Of a stretch of DNA of 64,000 bases, positions 34,601 to 46,330 are shown piece after piece. The DNA is taken from positions 361,824 to 425,823 of the forward strand of contig JAJEKB010020358.1 in the NCBI GenBank assembly GCA_022393335.1. Direction: 5' to 3'. The notes under the pieces are model-generated. The model had not been told where the DNA came from and did not search any database. It worked only from the letters and a program-made list of their open reading frames with translations. The position numbers and the translations under genes are program-made. How positions within the stretch are numbered: the stretch's first letter is position 1; every line of letters begins with the position of its first letter. The DNA comes from Macrotrachela quadricornifera. Lineage: Eukaryota; Rotifera; Eurotatoria; Philodinida; Philodinidae.

Positions 34601-34906
34601 AGATTGATAATAAGCAAAGAATAGATATAGGTATAGATAAACAAATACACGTGCAACAGATAGAATGATTTAATAAATGATCAGCATTTAATTGTGGGGC
34701 CAGTCATTGTAAAAGTTCTCTTTTTCTTTTAATATCTCTGTTTTTCTCTCTTTCAGTGCATTTACTCAAGCTCAACTATGTCATTTTTTTGTCGTTCTTT
34801 TGTTAGTCATGAGATCAGTCGGAGTTAAATCGGAGTTGGAAACAAGTACCAACTCCATCTCCGGGTAAAAAAGCATCAACTTCGGAGTTGGAGTTGCCCA
34901 TCTCTG
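31651..34906 (-). mobile_element. Complete but inactive hAT transposon
   Basis: Perfect 17-bp terminal inverted repeats CAGAGATGGGCAACTCC at 31651-31667 and (inverse) 34890-34906. Subterminal regions are dense in CCAACTTC / GAAGTTGG repeats on both sides. The interior carries a transposase gene on the minus strand. The flanking 8-mers (GTATGAGA and CACGAAAA) do not match, so the duplication has decayed or a flank was rearranged. CAGAG ends plus a BED-hAT transposase identify the superfamily securely. Confidence 0.9.
31939..34592 (-). pseudogene. hAT transposase (BED finger to hAT dimerisation domain), several lesions
   Basis: From ATG 34592: a BED zinc finger (CTICNKTVWHLKA..YSRHLQRNHP); the RNase-H-like core with FDGWTDRRMRAFYAVT; FCGSHTGENLF across a GTAAGA-donor intron (33845 down to 33419); VITDNTSNN; CFIHTLQLVVK; ITRWNSQF; then, after a second intron (32567 down to 32441, donor GTAAGT), the C-terminal dimerisation motif LCVLPTSAPAERVFSRSGLL. 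Damage: a one-base frameshift in the A-run near 32866-32880, in-frame TAG at 32792-32794, TGA at 32413-32415 and TGA at 32008-32010; the original end is TAA at 31939-31941. A short break between 34302 and 34260 may be a mini-intron (about 53 nt) or another shift. The protein is no longer made intact. Confidence 0.9.
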
Positions 34907-35410
34907 CACGAAAATGAATTTGTCAAATCTATTTCATAAAAAAATCGAACTGAGTTGAGTGTGTTAGAAAATGGCAATTCATCTCTGAGCGTATCAATCA
35001 ATCTTTTCTACTTAATAACGGAAAATTAACTCGTATCATTGCTGCTTGTCTCAACATATACCGTCCCGTTCTTTACAAAGCTAATTCTGACCATGAAAAA
35101 GGTACTACACAACGAATGACTCATATGCTACATCAACAATAACATTAACTTTCCTGAACTAGATCTTGATTTTCTGCGTGACTACACATATAGAACCTAA
35201 CAACTCAAATAAAGCAAAGCCTATGCTAAAGCTCGTTTATACAAGCATGACAACGAATTCGAACTACAAATCTCATCTGACGAGGATCGTCTTATTCGAT
35301 ATCGACTTCATAGTCGCCATTCCAATGCAACTCGTTATTTCATATGCATCGAATTCGACAATGATGACGATAGCAAACCTATTAAGGACCATTATTGTCA
35401 ATGCAAGGAA

Positions 35411-35998
35411 CAGAATTGATCTTCTTCAGAACTTGTTATTACATACATATAATTGATGATTGATTTTCTATATATAAATATATATATTATTTTCTTTTCG
35501 TTTCTGTCTTCTGTTATTAATAGTAGCACAGATAAGACAAGTAACGCTCGTCTAAAAACTCGCTCAGCTCTTTCTCGTAGAAATCATACTTCTAAACTAC
35601 CATCAAGCTTTTCATTCAGAAAAAGTCAGATTCCAATTCCTCGCTCTGAACTGCCTTTGATCAAACTTCATAAATCCACACGTTTTATTATTAAAAACTA
35701 GTCGTCTGTTTAAGAAATTTGAATTCCTTGACTCTGATTACCCTTCTGTCAACGCTAATGTTTTATTGACCCTCGGCGGACATACAAGCAAGCAAGCAGG
35801 CAATTTATGTTTGTAAGACTCTTCTCTACAAGAAAGAGAATAAGACGGTGATACTGGTGGGAGATGACGCATAAGTTTCCTCATCCGTATCATTATCAAT
35901 AAAAGAAGAAAGAAACGAAAAGAAAATAATATATATATAGAAAATCAATCATCAATTATATGTATGTAACAAAAAGTTCTGAAGAAGGTCAATTCTGT
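35411..35998. mobile_element. 0.59-kb foldback element inserted in the SWIM-type remnant
   Basis: Arms of about 100 bp: 35411-35515 (CAGAATTGATCTTCTTCAGA at the end) and 35890-35998 (the near inverse). They include TATATAAATATATATATT and TTTTCTTTTCGTTTC. The interior is not coding. The segment 35768-35850 is similar, in reverse orientation, to 58066-58140. It interrupts the reading frame of the preceding remnant. No clear duplication was found. Confidence 0.65.
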
Positions 35999-36005
35999 AT
36001 CGAAA

Positions 36006-38099
36006 CGTCAACAAGTAATTTAGTTTTAATATCATCTTATATTAATTACATTTATTTATTAATTTATTTATTATTTATGTATATTATTTTATTTTAATTG
36101 TTATATAATCATTTTTTACAAAAATTTCTTAAATAAATTGATTATTATATACAAAAAGAGAAATTTTTAAATTTAAAAATAATTCTCTAAAATGAAATAT
36201 ATTGAAAAACTCTTTTACTGCATTTTATTAGCCTATCGTGAGTATGGTCATGAAATATAACAATGTCATTTATCAATCGCTAAAGCTATAATAGAGTGGT
36301 AACAATATTTGTGTACACTTCAGTTTTTCTCCAATTTCACCTAAGAATATTATTGTATATAATTTTTTGAAATTTCTAGTATTACTCTTTGAAACTTTTC
36401 AAATTTGAATTTTTCTTATTATTGAAAAATGTAAAATAAAGACCTCAGGCAACATCTCTGTATACGTTTTTCAAAAAGTATATTTTGAACGAGAAAAAAT
36501 TTTCTCAGGGCGAGATGACATTGATGAAATCGGTTCTCAAATAATGAATTCGCTTTCAGCATAAAACTGTTTATTTTAATACAATTATAAGAAATATATT
36601 TATTTTAATTATAAAAATTTTACATTAATGACTGAGCAGTTTTACTACTACTAATGGTAAGATTGTTTCTTAATATCGTGTATTTCTTCACAATTGCTGC
36701 AAAGAAATGTAAAAAGACGTCTTTTTCTGCGTAAATACGTAGGCACACATTTTCTTTTCTTCAAGTAACAGAGCGCATACAGGTAAAGTAATCGTTTTTA
36801 CATTCTGCTGCTTGCTCCATTGATAAAACCATTTGATTTGCTATGAATCATATTTCTGTTCTTCTTTATATGTAATATTATGTTTTTTTTCAGTAACCAG
36901 AAAAAAAAACATTCTTCGTCGTTCCTTATAATTGCGACGACCCACATCTGTCGCACTACATTTTTTTGCACATTAATCGACATCAAAAACAGTAATATTT
37001 AGGTGTACTAGAATATGAGAAACAGATTATACTTCATCTAGATTGTAATTTAACTATAGACAAGGTGTCGTTTGTTTGAAGTTTTCATGAACTATAGAAG
37101 GTAAAATACTCAATAATATCATCATGCTATATTCTAACTTCTTACTTTCAATATGTATTAATAATATTATATGTTTCATAAATATCAAGATATTTTTCAC
37201 AATTAGATATCTGTATTATTAGTGACATGACATTAAGTCCTCTTGATCAGACGCGCGATTTATGTAATATTCAAATCTTGATGTAAGTCTTATAGAAGAG
37301 AAGACATGAACAAAAAGACAAAAAGAAAAGAGCATATAAAGTTTGACATACAGAACAGAACACACAGAAAATGACGTAGAGAAAAGAAATATACAATAGA
37401 ACGTAAAGAAAAGGACTTATAAAAACAGATATAAAGAAAACAAAACGTACAAGAAGAGATAAGAATGTAGTCTAGAATTGTCCTATATAAATATAAATAT
37501 CTAATGAGATATAGAATAGCTACCCATATCGTATTCTTAGTAAGACCACTAGTGAACGGCGACAAATCGACAGTGAACTTCAATTTATTGGTGGTTTCGT
37601 TTAGCTATTTTAATTTATACAACTAAATAATTTTTGGTTCAAATACATTTATTCTAACAACTAATTCAATAGTAAGCATTTATTGATTAAATTAAATTGA
37701 TATTAATTTATGGAATAAATCGAGTTTGTTCTGTGATGAAAATGTGAGGAAAGGAGGATGAGATAGTCCTGAGAAAAACCGACCAGATGGCCGTAATTAA
37801 TTATCCAGAAATCATGATTAGTCATCAATCTGAATTAGTCATAAATGTACTATCATTTATTTTTATCGATTTCGACGAAAACAATGAATTTGATGGACTT
37901 ACATTCACAATTTTGCAAAAACTAACACTAGTAAATCAAAGCAAATCATAGATATGCAAGTCTCCTTAGCTCTTGAAAATTCATTGTTTCTCATAATATC
38001 ATTTGTGTTATGACTAGAAAAATCATGTATATTCGTATTCTAGATAAATTCTATACCAAACTCATCTGGTGTTTTAATATCATTCATTTAATTGTCACG
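36006..38099. other. AT-rich intergenic DNA
   Basis: Very AT-rich, with low-complexity stretches (TTTATTTATTAATTTATTTATT near 36050) and A/G-rich sequence at 37300-37450. No gene recognised. It contains the 5' flank of the gene at 38100. Confidence 0.5.
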
Positions 38100-39755
38100 A
38101 TGCTTTCTGAAATTGATAAAACATTACGACCATATCCAATTGATGAGGCACAAGATGAAGTTGTTCGTAGAATTGTGCGCCTGAGACAAAAAGGTCTTAT
38201 AAGAAGAATGCAAGTATTTTTTTCTAATATATCTCAACGTACAATTTATCCTATCCGTATGCGATGTAATCGAACACGAACAGACGAAAATCTTGAAGAA
38301 AAAAATGCTGATGAAATTATTGCTCCACTTGTTCATACATCGATTGATGCAATGGATTCAAAATATTTCTATGCAATTCGAGATGGAAAACTATGGTTTA
38401 AACCAATTGGTGCTCATCAATATGCTCGATGGAAATTATTTGATGAAAATGGATATGCTAATAAAAGAAGAACTCCATTAATTTATGTAAGTGCTGATGG
38501 TGATAATCTTATTGTCATTGATCAAAATCAAACAATTCATTATGCAAAAACAAATCTAGTTATTTGTCAAGTTTCATTTGATTGTCCACAATGGAAAATA
38601 ATTCAATCAATTGTTACATGGAAAGAAAAATGGTTTAGTATGGATGGTGTTTCGTTAATTGTTAATATTTTTAAAAATCCAATTTTAAATCCAATTGAAA
38701 ATGCAAGAAGTATTGCTATGTCACATAAAGGTTCTGATACAATGTATTATACAGATATGAATGGAAAAAAACATCCAGATCCATATGTTGGTGTCACAAC
38801 AATATATGCACTTAATGAAGATGGTACAAGAATTTTTTTTGCTGATCCATGGTTATATAATAAGTTTAAAAATGAAATGACCGGTCCGGAAGATGGTCGA
38901 TTTAAAGCTGAAACATTAGCTGCAAGTGGTTCGACTATAATGCTTTTTCAAAGAGCACGTAATGAACATGGAGAAGAAATTAATAAAATATTTACACGAT
39001 TTGGTGATTTCGATAGTATTGGATCGAATCCAGCATTAAAAGCAACTTATAATAAAAAAAATCGAATACCATTAATGCGTTATCTACCATCAGAAGATTG
39101 GATTCAACAACCATCAATACAACTTTCTGAAAAGGCTCGTTTAACAAAAAATATAGCCATAATTCAAATTGGATGGGGACAAAATAATCGACAATTACGT
39201 GTTCAAGGTCAAGATACATCTGGTCATAATGGTTATTATTTTAAAAATATCTATGATGCAGTATGGAAATTTGAAGGAATGGATAATATTATAATTGATG
39301 AAACAGAATTTCTATCTGAATCATTTCCTTTTACAGGATTTGAACAAGGTCCTATTATAATTGAAGATTATACCAATGGCACGTTGAAATCTCGTGCTAT
39401 GAATACACCACTAGAAATAACATTAGAAAAATTTTCTAGAAGAGGTCTTAATGAAAGAGGTTTACATACAAAAATGATTTTTACTATGGAAAATGGTCCT
39501 CAATTATCTACATTACTGTATGCTAAACGAGGATGGAAAAGTTTATTCGGAATTTCGGATAAAAATATTTGGATGTTAATAATTCCAGATGAATATTATG
39601 ATGGTGAAGATGTTCAAGTACAAGAAATTTTACGTAGAATTTTTAGAAACAAACGAAAGCTTGCAGTAAATGTATATGAAAGAACAGATGAAGTCTGTGT
39701 TACTAATAAATTTGGTAGTCGTTGTAGATTCAAATTCGATTTTAAAAAACAATAA
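38100..39755 (+). CDS. Uncharacterised intronless protein, possibly beta-propeller
   Basis: A single frame of 551 codons from ATG 38100. The frame also runs 30 codons further upstream through a hydrophobic stretch (LIWCFNIIHLIVTM), so a membrane-anchored start at 38010 is possible. The sequence is rich in short beta-type segments with spaced aromatic and Gly/Asp residues (YVSADGDNLIVIDQNQTIHY, TTIYALNEDGTRIFFADPW, IMLFQRARNEHGEE, TRFGDFDSIGSNP, QDTSGHNGYYFKNIYD). This looks like a repeat-built propeller or a related beta fold; no catalytic signature is recognised. It has no introns and no disruptions, unlike the XDH gene nearby, and could be of bacterial origin. Codons are strongly biased to A/T endings like its neighbours, so any transfer would be old. 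Confidence 0.7.
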   Translation: MLSEIDKTLRPYPIDEAQDEVVRRIVRLRQKGLIRRMQVFFSNISQRTIYPIRMRCNRTRTDENLEEKNADEIIAPLVHTSIDAMDSKYFYAIRDGKLWFKPIGAHQYARWKLFDENGYANKRRTPLIYVSADGDNLIVIDQNQTIHYAKTNLVICQVSFDCPQWKIIQSIVTWKEKWFSMDGVSLIVNIFKNPILNPIENARSIAMSHKGSDTMYYTDMNGKKHPDPYVGVTTIYALNEDGTRIFFADPWLYNKFKNEMTGPEDGRFKAETLAASGSTIMLFQRARNEHGEEINKIFTRFGDFDSIGSNPALKATYNKKNRIPLMRYLPSEDWIQQPSIQLSEKARLTKNIAIIQIGWGQNNRQLRVQGQDTSGHNGYYFKNIYDAVWKFEGMDNIIIDETEFLSESFPFTGFEQGPIIIEDYTNGTLKSRAMNTPLEITLEKFSRRGLNERGLHTKMIFTMENGPQLSTLLYAKRGWKSLFGISDKNIWMLIIPDEYYDGEDVQVQEILRRIFRNKRKLAVNVYERTDEVCVTNKFGSRCRFKFDFKKQ

Positions 39756-41202
39756 ATATTGAGTATCCATTTTGCATCATACTGATTATGAAATATGTAG
39801 TTTTCAACAAGCAATATGACCATTTTTTAATTATTCATTCATAAGAAACGAATTTTTGATATTTTGTTAAATCACAACTTTGCAAAAATTTTTAAATATA
39901 TTATTTATGTCTAAACCATATACATGATCAGCAAGAAATTCACAAATATAAGAAGTACATGTCATTAATGAATACAAATCTACGCGATTTTAATTTCGTT
40001 GTTAACTATTTGTAACAAAAAAAGAAAAAGTATTGTTTTATTAACTTTTTTTTCGAGAAGTGACTATGAAATAACTTTCCTATAATTGATCTTAAACTAT
40101 TGAATTATGTTAATCAAATGGAAATTAATACTGTTGACTATTCATTGTAAATCATAGAATTTATCTTAGATTTTACTCTAAAATTAAAGCCTACTATGTA
40201 GAAAGGAATGAATTAAGAAAATTTTCTTGAATTAAATCATGTTATAACTAAGAGTTTTCCAAGGTCTTCAGTAATATAAGATACGTATGTATTATTTGAT
40301 GAAATTATCTTGTCTAATTCTGGATTATCAAGATAGTTTTGATCAAGACTCTAATGCCTGTCGATGTGAATGACGGATTGAAAATTTTATTGGTCAGCTG
40401 CGTTGCAAAACTACTACTTCAGATATTACAATTGCTAATGGTGAAATAAAAAATCGAATTCATGGATCTATGAAATAGTTTTTCTATAATACCATATTTT
40501 ATAAAAAAAAAATCGTAATTTTCGATGATAAACAATGAAACATTTTATTAATAGTACAAACTTGAGGATAAAAGTACTGTTGAAAAGGTTCGTTTAGTTT
40601 TTAAGCTTTCATTTGCATCTCTCATATATCCTTCTTTCAATTGCCACAATTTCACTTAATCAAATTCATTATAACACTGGTTATTTGTGCACAAGGATAT
40701 TGATGATTATCGTAATGGTCTACGAATCATGAGCTGAGCTATTGCTCGTATAATCCATTTTTGATTATCTTTTATTATTATTCCATATAGTTATCGCTAT
40801 TTAATATAATTTTTTACCTTATTTATTCTTATCATGAGACTTTCTTAATAGATAATCTTTATTTATAATCTATAAAATATTAATTGAACATCATTTTTGT
40901 CTATCTCTATGACTAATTTATTTACTAATGACGATTCAGTCGGTATATTGAGTCTTTGCTTAATTACGGGATATATTTAGAGAAAAAATCAATCATCAAT
41001 TAAACATGCATTAAGTCACGTGTTTGTACACGTACAAGTTTATACGTGGATCATCATAATGAAGAATGAAAGAAGAAAATTTTATATCTCTTATCATTGC
41101 ATATAGAAGAGGAGGAAAGAAGTGAAGCGTAGCGATCATTTATTATTATACATAAATACATTTGATATTAATAGTTTAATAGAATTAAAAAACAACATTA
41201 CA
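39756..41202. other. AT-rich intergenic DNA
   Basis: No gene recognised; it includes the presumed promoter region of the XDH gene. Confidence 0.5.
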
Positions 41203-44200
41203 ATGAAGAATTATATCTTTTTTTATGTCAATGGAAAAGAAATTATTGATCATAATATTGAACCTGAATGGACTCTTCTTTGGTATTTAAGAAACAGTAT
41301 GTATTATAAATATTTATTCTTTTAAAATAATCTTGAGATAAATTTTTTATTTCTATTTTATATAGAATTAAGGTTAACTGGTACAAAATCAGGTTGTGGA
41401 GAAGGTGGTTGTGGAGCATGTACAGTTACTGTTTCAAGATGTATTGATAAAGAATCAAATGAAATTGAATATCGAACAATAAATAGTTGTTTAGCATCAA
41501 TATGTTCTGTTGATGGTTGTCATGTAATAACAATTGAAGGAATAGGTTCATTGAATAAATCAAATCTTCATTCAACTCAAATTCGTTTTGCTGAATTATA
41601 TGGATCACAATGTGGATTTTGTACACCAGGAATGATAATGTCTCTTTATGGTACTCTTACATCAAAAGATAATTTATCTCTAACATTAAAAGATATTGAA
41701 GAATCATTTGATGGAAATCTTTGTCGATGTACTGGATATCGTCCAATTCTTGATATTGCAAAAACATTTGCAAATGATATAGAAAATATTCATTATGATA
41801 AATCATCATCATCATTAATAAAATCAACTACATATGATAAATGTTTTTCATATGTTCAAGAAAATTCTTTACCAATTAATCAAATTGAATTTCCATCTAA
41901 ACTTCGAGATTATATTCCTCAATCAATTCATATAAAAGGTAATTCAATTGAATGGTATCGTCCAATATCACTTAATGAAGTTCTTGAACTTCGTCATACA
42001 TATCCAGGTAATCAATCAAAATTTGTTTTTGGTAATACAACCGTACAAATAGAAAGAAAATTTCAACATATTTATTATCCTCGTCTTATTTCAATAACAC
42101 ATATTAAAGAATTACAAGAAATAAAACGAACTAAAGAATTCATTTATATTGGAGCTGGTGTTACATTTACACAATTAAAGTTAAAATTAATTCAATGGAA
42201 TAATGAATATAATAATAATAATGAAGATGGTGGTTTTTGTCAATCTTTACTTAATCAAATAAATCAATTTGCATCAACACATATTCGAAATGTTGCTTCA
42301 ATTGGTGGAAATATAATTGCTGCATCACCTATGTAAATCATATTTTATAAAAATATCCTTTTTTATATATTAATTTTTTTCTTTTTATTTAGTTCTGATA
42401 TAAATCCAGTGTTAGAAGCTGCTGGTACTATACTTGAATTACATTGTATTGATAAAAATAAAATTCGATATATTCCATTATATGATTTATACCTTGGTGA
42501 TCATCGTATATCAATAAAAGATGATGAAATTCTTATTAATATTCATATTCCACTTCCAAAATCGTTAAAAAATAAATATTTTCTTCAATCATATAAACAA
42601 GCTCGTCGTCGTGATGATTCAAAAGGAATTGTTAGTGCTGGTTTTCATGTTGAACTTGAACAAATAAATATAAATAATAATCAATGGAAAATTGTTTCCG
42701 TTTGTTTTTCATTTAGTGGAATGTCATCAAAAACAATTATTCCAATAAATACTCTACAAAAATTAATTGGTTTATCATGGACAAAAGAAACAATAAATCA
42801 AGCATGTGAACTACTTCTTAAAGAAATGCCACTTAATGAATTAAGTCCAGGTGGACAAATTCAATATAGGTTATTATATTTTTTATCAATAATAGAATTA
42901 TTTTCATATATATATATTTAGACGAACATTAGTTCAATCATTTCTTTTTAAATTTTATTCATATGTATGTAATGAATTACAACAATCATTAATTGATTCA
43001 AGTATTCTTCCTTATCATCGACCAATATCTCATGGACAACAAATAATACCTGAAAAACCGCAATCACAAAATATTGTTGGTACTTCATTACCACATCGAT
43101 CAGCTTATTTACATACAACTGGAGATGCCATTTATTTAGATGATATGCCATCTTTAATCAATACACTGCATGCTGCACTTGTACTTAGTACAAAACCAAA
43201 TGCTAAAATCCTGCATATTGGTAAGAAGTTTTTTTTGTCTGTTTTGACAATTCTAATTAAAATAATATAATATAATAGATATTGAAGCTGCTTCAAAAGT
43301 TCCTGGTTTTGTAACATTTGTTAGTCATATTGATGTACCCGGTTCGAATATAACGAATGATCGTCTACCAGACGAAGAAGTATTTGTATCATCTATTGCA
43401 CTTTGTATTGGAGCAGTTATTGGTGTTGTTGTTTGTGAGACAGAAGATGCTGCTCAAAAAGCTTCAAATCTTATTAAAATTGATTATGAATTATTATCTC
43501 CATTAATTTTGACAATTGAAGATGCTATTAATTATCAATCTTATTTTGGTGAGGAAATAAATATTTGTCGTGGTGATGTTAAAAAATCTTTTCTTGACAG
43601 TGAACATATATTAGAAGAAACTTTATTTATGGGTGGTCAAGAACATTTTTATATGGAAACAAATTGTTGTATGGTTATACCATCTAATGATGATAAAGAA
43701 GTAACATTGTATAGTGGAACACAAAGTCCATCTGCAACTCAAGAATTAACTGCATTAGTACTTGGACGTGATGTTAGTCATATAACATGTCATATTAAAC
43801 GAGTTGGTGGAGGATTTGGTGGAAAAGAAACAAGATCGTAAGTGATTTATATCTTTTTTCAAATGTAATATACATGAAAACTTGACATATTATAGTATTC
43901 CATCGTGTCTAGCTGTTGCAGTGGCTGCTGTTAAAGTTAATCGTCCTGTTCGTTTAAATCTTGAACGTCAAATTGATATAGCTGTAACTGGACATCGACA
44001 TCCATTTAAAATAAAATATAAAGTAGCTTTTAATAATGAAGGTCGTATTCAAGGACTTGATATGCAATTTTGGAACAATGCAGGTTCCACATTAGATGCG
44101 TCAGATGTTATAATGGAAAAAGCATTGCTTCATATGTGTAATGCCTATCAAATTCCTAATGTTGAAATTCGTGGTCGTGTTTGTAAAACACATTTACCAT

Positions 44201-45606
44201 CAAATACTGGTTTGTCACAACAATTATTAAGATATTTAATCAGAATTTTTTTCTAAATTTAGCTTTTCGAGGTTTTGGTGCGCCACAGGCAATATTTGCT
44301 ACTGAAACAGTTATTGAACATATTGCTGCATATCTTAAACGTGATCCATATAGTATTCGTAATCTTAATTTATTTAAAGAAGGTGATAGAACTCATTATG
44401 GACAAGTTTTAGAAGGATGGAATATTCCTAGAATATTAGATGAACTTAGTAAATCAAGTGATTTCTTTCAAAGACAAATTAATGTTAATGAATTTAATCA
44501 AAAAAATATCTATCGAAAACGTGGTATATCAATGATTCCAGTTAAATTTGGTATTGGATATCCACTTCGACATCTTAATCAAGCCGGAGCTCTTGTTCAT
44601 ATTTACAAAGATGGTTCAGTATTAATCAGTCATGGAGGTGTAGAAATTGGTCAAGGTCTACATACAAAGATGATATCAATAGCTGCTGAAGCATTACGTT
44701 GTAATATTGATAAAGTACGAATTAGTGAAACAGCAACAGATAAAGTACATAATACAGTTTCAACAGCTGCTTCTGTTTCATCAGACCTTAATGGAATGGC
44801 TGTAAAACGTGCATGTGAACAACTTCGACAACGATTAGATAAACTTATTAATGAAAAAAAATTAGATATTTCATGGGAAGATCTTATAAAACAAGCTTAT
44901 TTAGCTCGTATTGATTTATGTGAACATGGATTTTATGCAACACCAAATATGTTTGATGTTGATTTTGATCGTAATCGAGCACGTTTTAATTATTTTACAC
45001 AAGGTGCAGCAGTAACAGAAGTTGAATTAGATGTATTAACAGGAGATTGGCATATTTTACGTGTTGATATTCTTATGGTATAGAAAGTTATCTTTAAATA
45101 ATAATAAATCTATTTATTTATTTATTTATTTACAGGATGTTGGTATATCACTTAATCCTCAACTTGATATTGGACAAATTGAAGGTGGTTTTATGCAAGG
45201 AATTGGTTTATTTACAATGGAAGAACTTATTTGGGGTGATGATAAACAAAATAAATGGATTGAAAAAGGAAAATTATTTACATGTGGACCAGATACTTAC
45301 AAAATTCCATCATTTAGTGATGTTCCAATTGATTTTCGTGTTTCACTTTTATCTAATTCAACAAATTCTCGAGCTGTTTATTCATCAAAAGGTATTGGTG
45401 AACCACCATTATTACTTGGTACTTCAGTTTTTTTTGCTTTAAAACAAGCATGTATGGCCTATCGTAAAGAACATGGTTTATCAGATTATTTTACATTTCA
45501 TTCACCAGCAACTGTTGAGAGACTTCGAATGATTTGTGTTGATGAATTTACTCATCGTGCATGTTCGGATGAATATGAAATATTTCCACCAAGAGGTTCA
45601 TATTAA
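41203..45606 (+). CDS. XDH: Xanthine dehydrogenase, eight exons
   Basis: Oxidises hypoxanthine to xanthine and uric acid in purine breakdown; cytosolic molybdo-flavoenzyme. Exons: 41203-41296, 41366-42332, 42393-42869, 42922-43220, 43279-43837, 43896-44209, 44263-45077, 45136-45606. All seven introns are GT-AG, 52-69 nt, and the splices restore conserved motifs. The sum is 3996 nt, 1331 aa, the usual length. Seen in order: first 2Fe-2S site TGTKSGCGEGGCGACTV; second site CGFCTPGM and CRCTGYRPI; FAD domain with IGGNIIAASP(I)SDINPV and QARRRDDSKGIVSAG; Mo domain with GGQEHFYMET, GGGFGGKETR, NTAFRGFGAPQ, and C-terminal SKGIGEPPLLLG. The Glu in GGQEH, RRxDD and the Glu in GEPP favour XDH over aldehyde oxidase. 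Start chosen because MKNYIFFYVNGKEI matches the family N-terminus. No lesions seen, so probably active. Confidence 0.93.
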
Positions 45607-46330
45607 TATTATTAATTAGAAGATTTCTGTACTATGTATTTGTATTAATTTAAAATATAAGTTCAATATTTGATCTATTTACAACTGATTGTCAGATGAT
45701 AAAAGAAAAACAAATACACTATTTAACTAAAGAAAGAAGTTTTATGAATTATAACCTGATAAAGTCATTGTAATCTTGAGCGTGAGGGTAAGGGGAGAAG
45801 GTAGAGTCCAAAACATGCTTTTGGAAATGACTGTACATAAATTGATTCTATTAAATTTTTTAATAAGAAATTTATTTATAATATTTTAATCATTGAAAAT
45901 GAGATAATGATTTAACAAATGATTTTCACAATAAAATTTCATTAAAATTATTCTACGATATCTGTGAATATTGGATATGTTAAATAGATGTACACAATAT
46001 CGTATGTTAGTTATATTTTTGAAAGGAAAAAGTACCTTATTTGAAAAATAATTAACGTGTCGGAATGAATTAAATCCTTATAAAAATTCTTTTCTTTTAT
46101 GTCAAAAACTATTAAACCTTTTTCTTTTTAGAAACAGAACTAATGTAGAACATCGCGTTTATCTCGTTAACATGTTTAATATTGAATTAATTTATTTTTA
46201 TTTGAATAGAAACTGTATTATTTGAAATTGAAATTTCTACTAAAAGATAATCTAATAACTTGTTTTATTATTAATTCTATTTAGTATTTTTACTTTTTCT
46301 TCTGTCTAATAAATTATTTTAGATTAAGAA
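45607..46330. other. AT-rich spacer between XDH and trehalase remnant
   Basis: No gene recognised; it probably holds the 3' UTR of XDH. Confidence 0.5.

Larger units (their letters stand above)
31535..35421 (+). pseudogene. SWIM-type transposon gene remnant, interrupted by a hAT element
   Basis: Short coding-like sequence at about 31545-31650 (DGEIAYTPNEENLDSIVND) stops where the hAT element begins. Beyond the hAT element, 34990-35130 reads as ACLNIYRPVLYKANSDHEKG in one frame. Then 35215-35421 reads AYAKARLYKHDNEFELQ, RYRLHSRHSNATRYF and KDHYCQCKE, resembling the region just before and at the CxC of SWIM zinc fingers found behind DDE-type transposase genes. Stops and frameshifts separate these parts. 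The CxC half of the finger survives, and the remaining Cys/His half is cut off by the foldback element at 35411. Family assignment rests on pattern recognition only. Confidence 0.45.

Noticed and set aside
37290..37583. 97-codon minus-strand hydrophobic ORF
   Set aside because: Its Phe/Leu/Tyr-rich composition comes from an A/G-rich low-complexity stretch on the plus strand.
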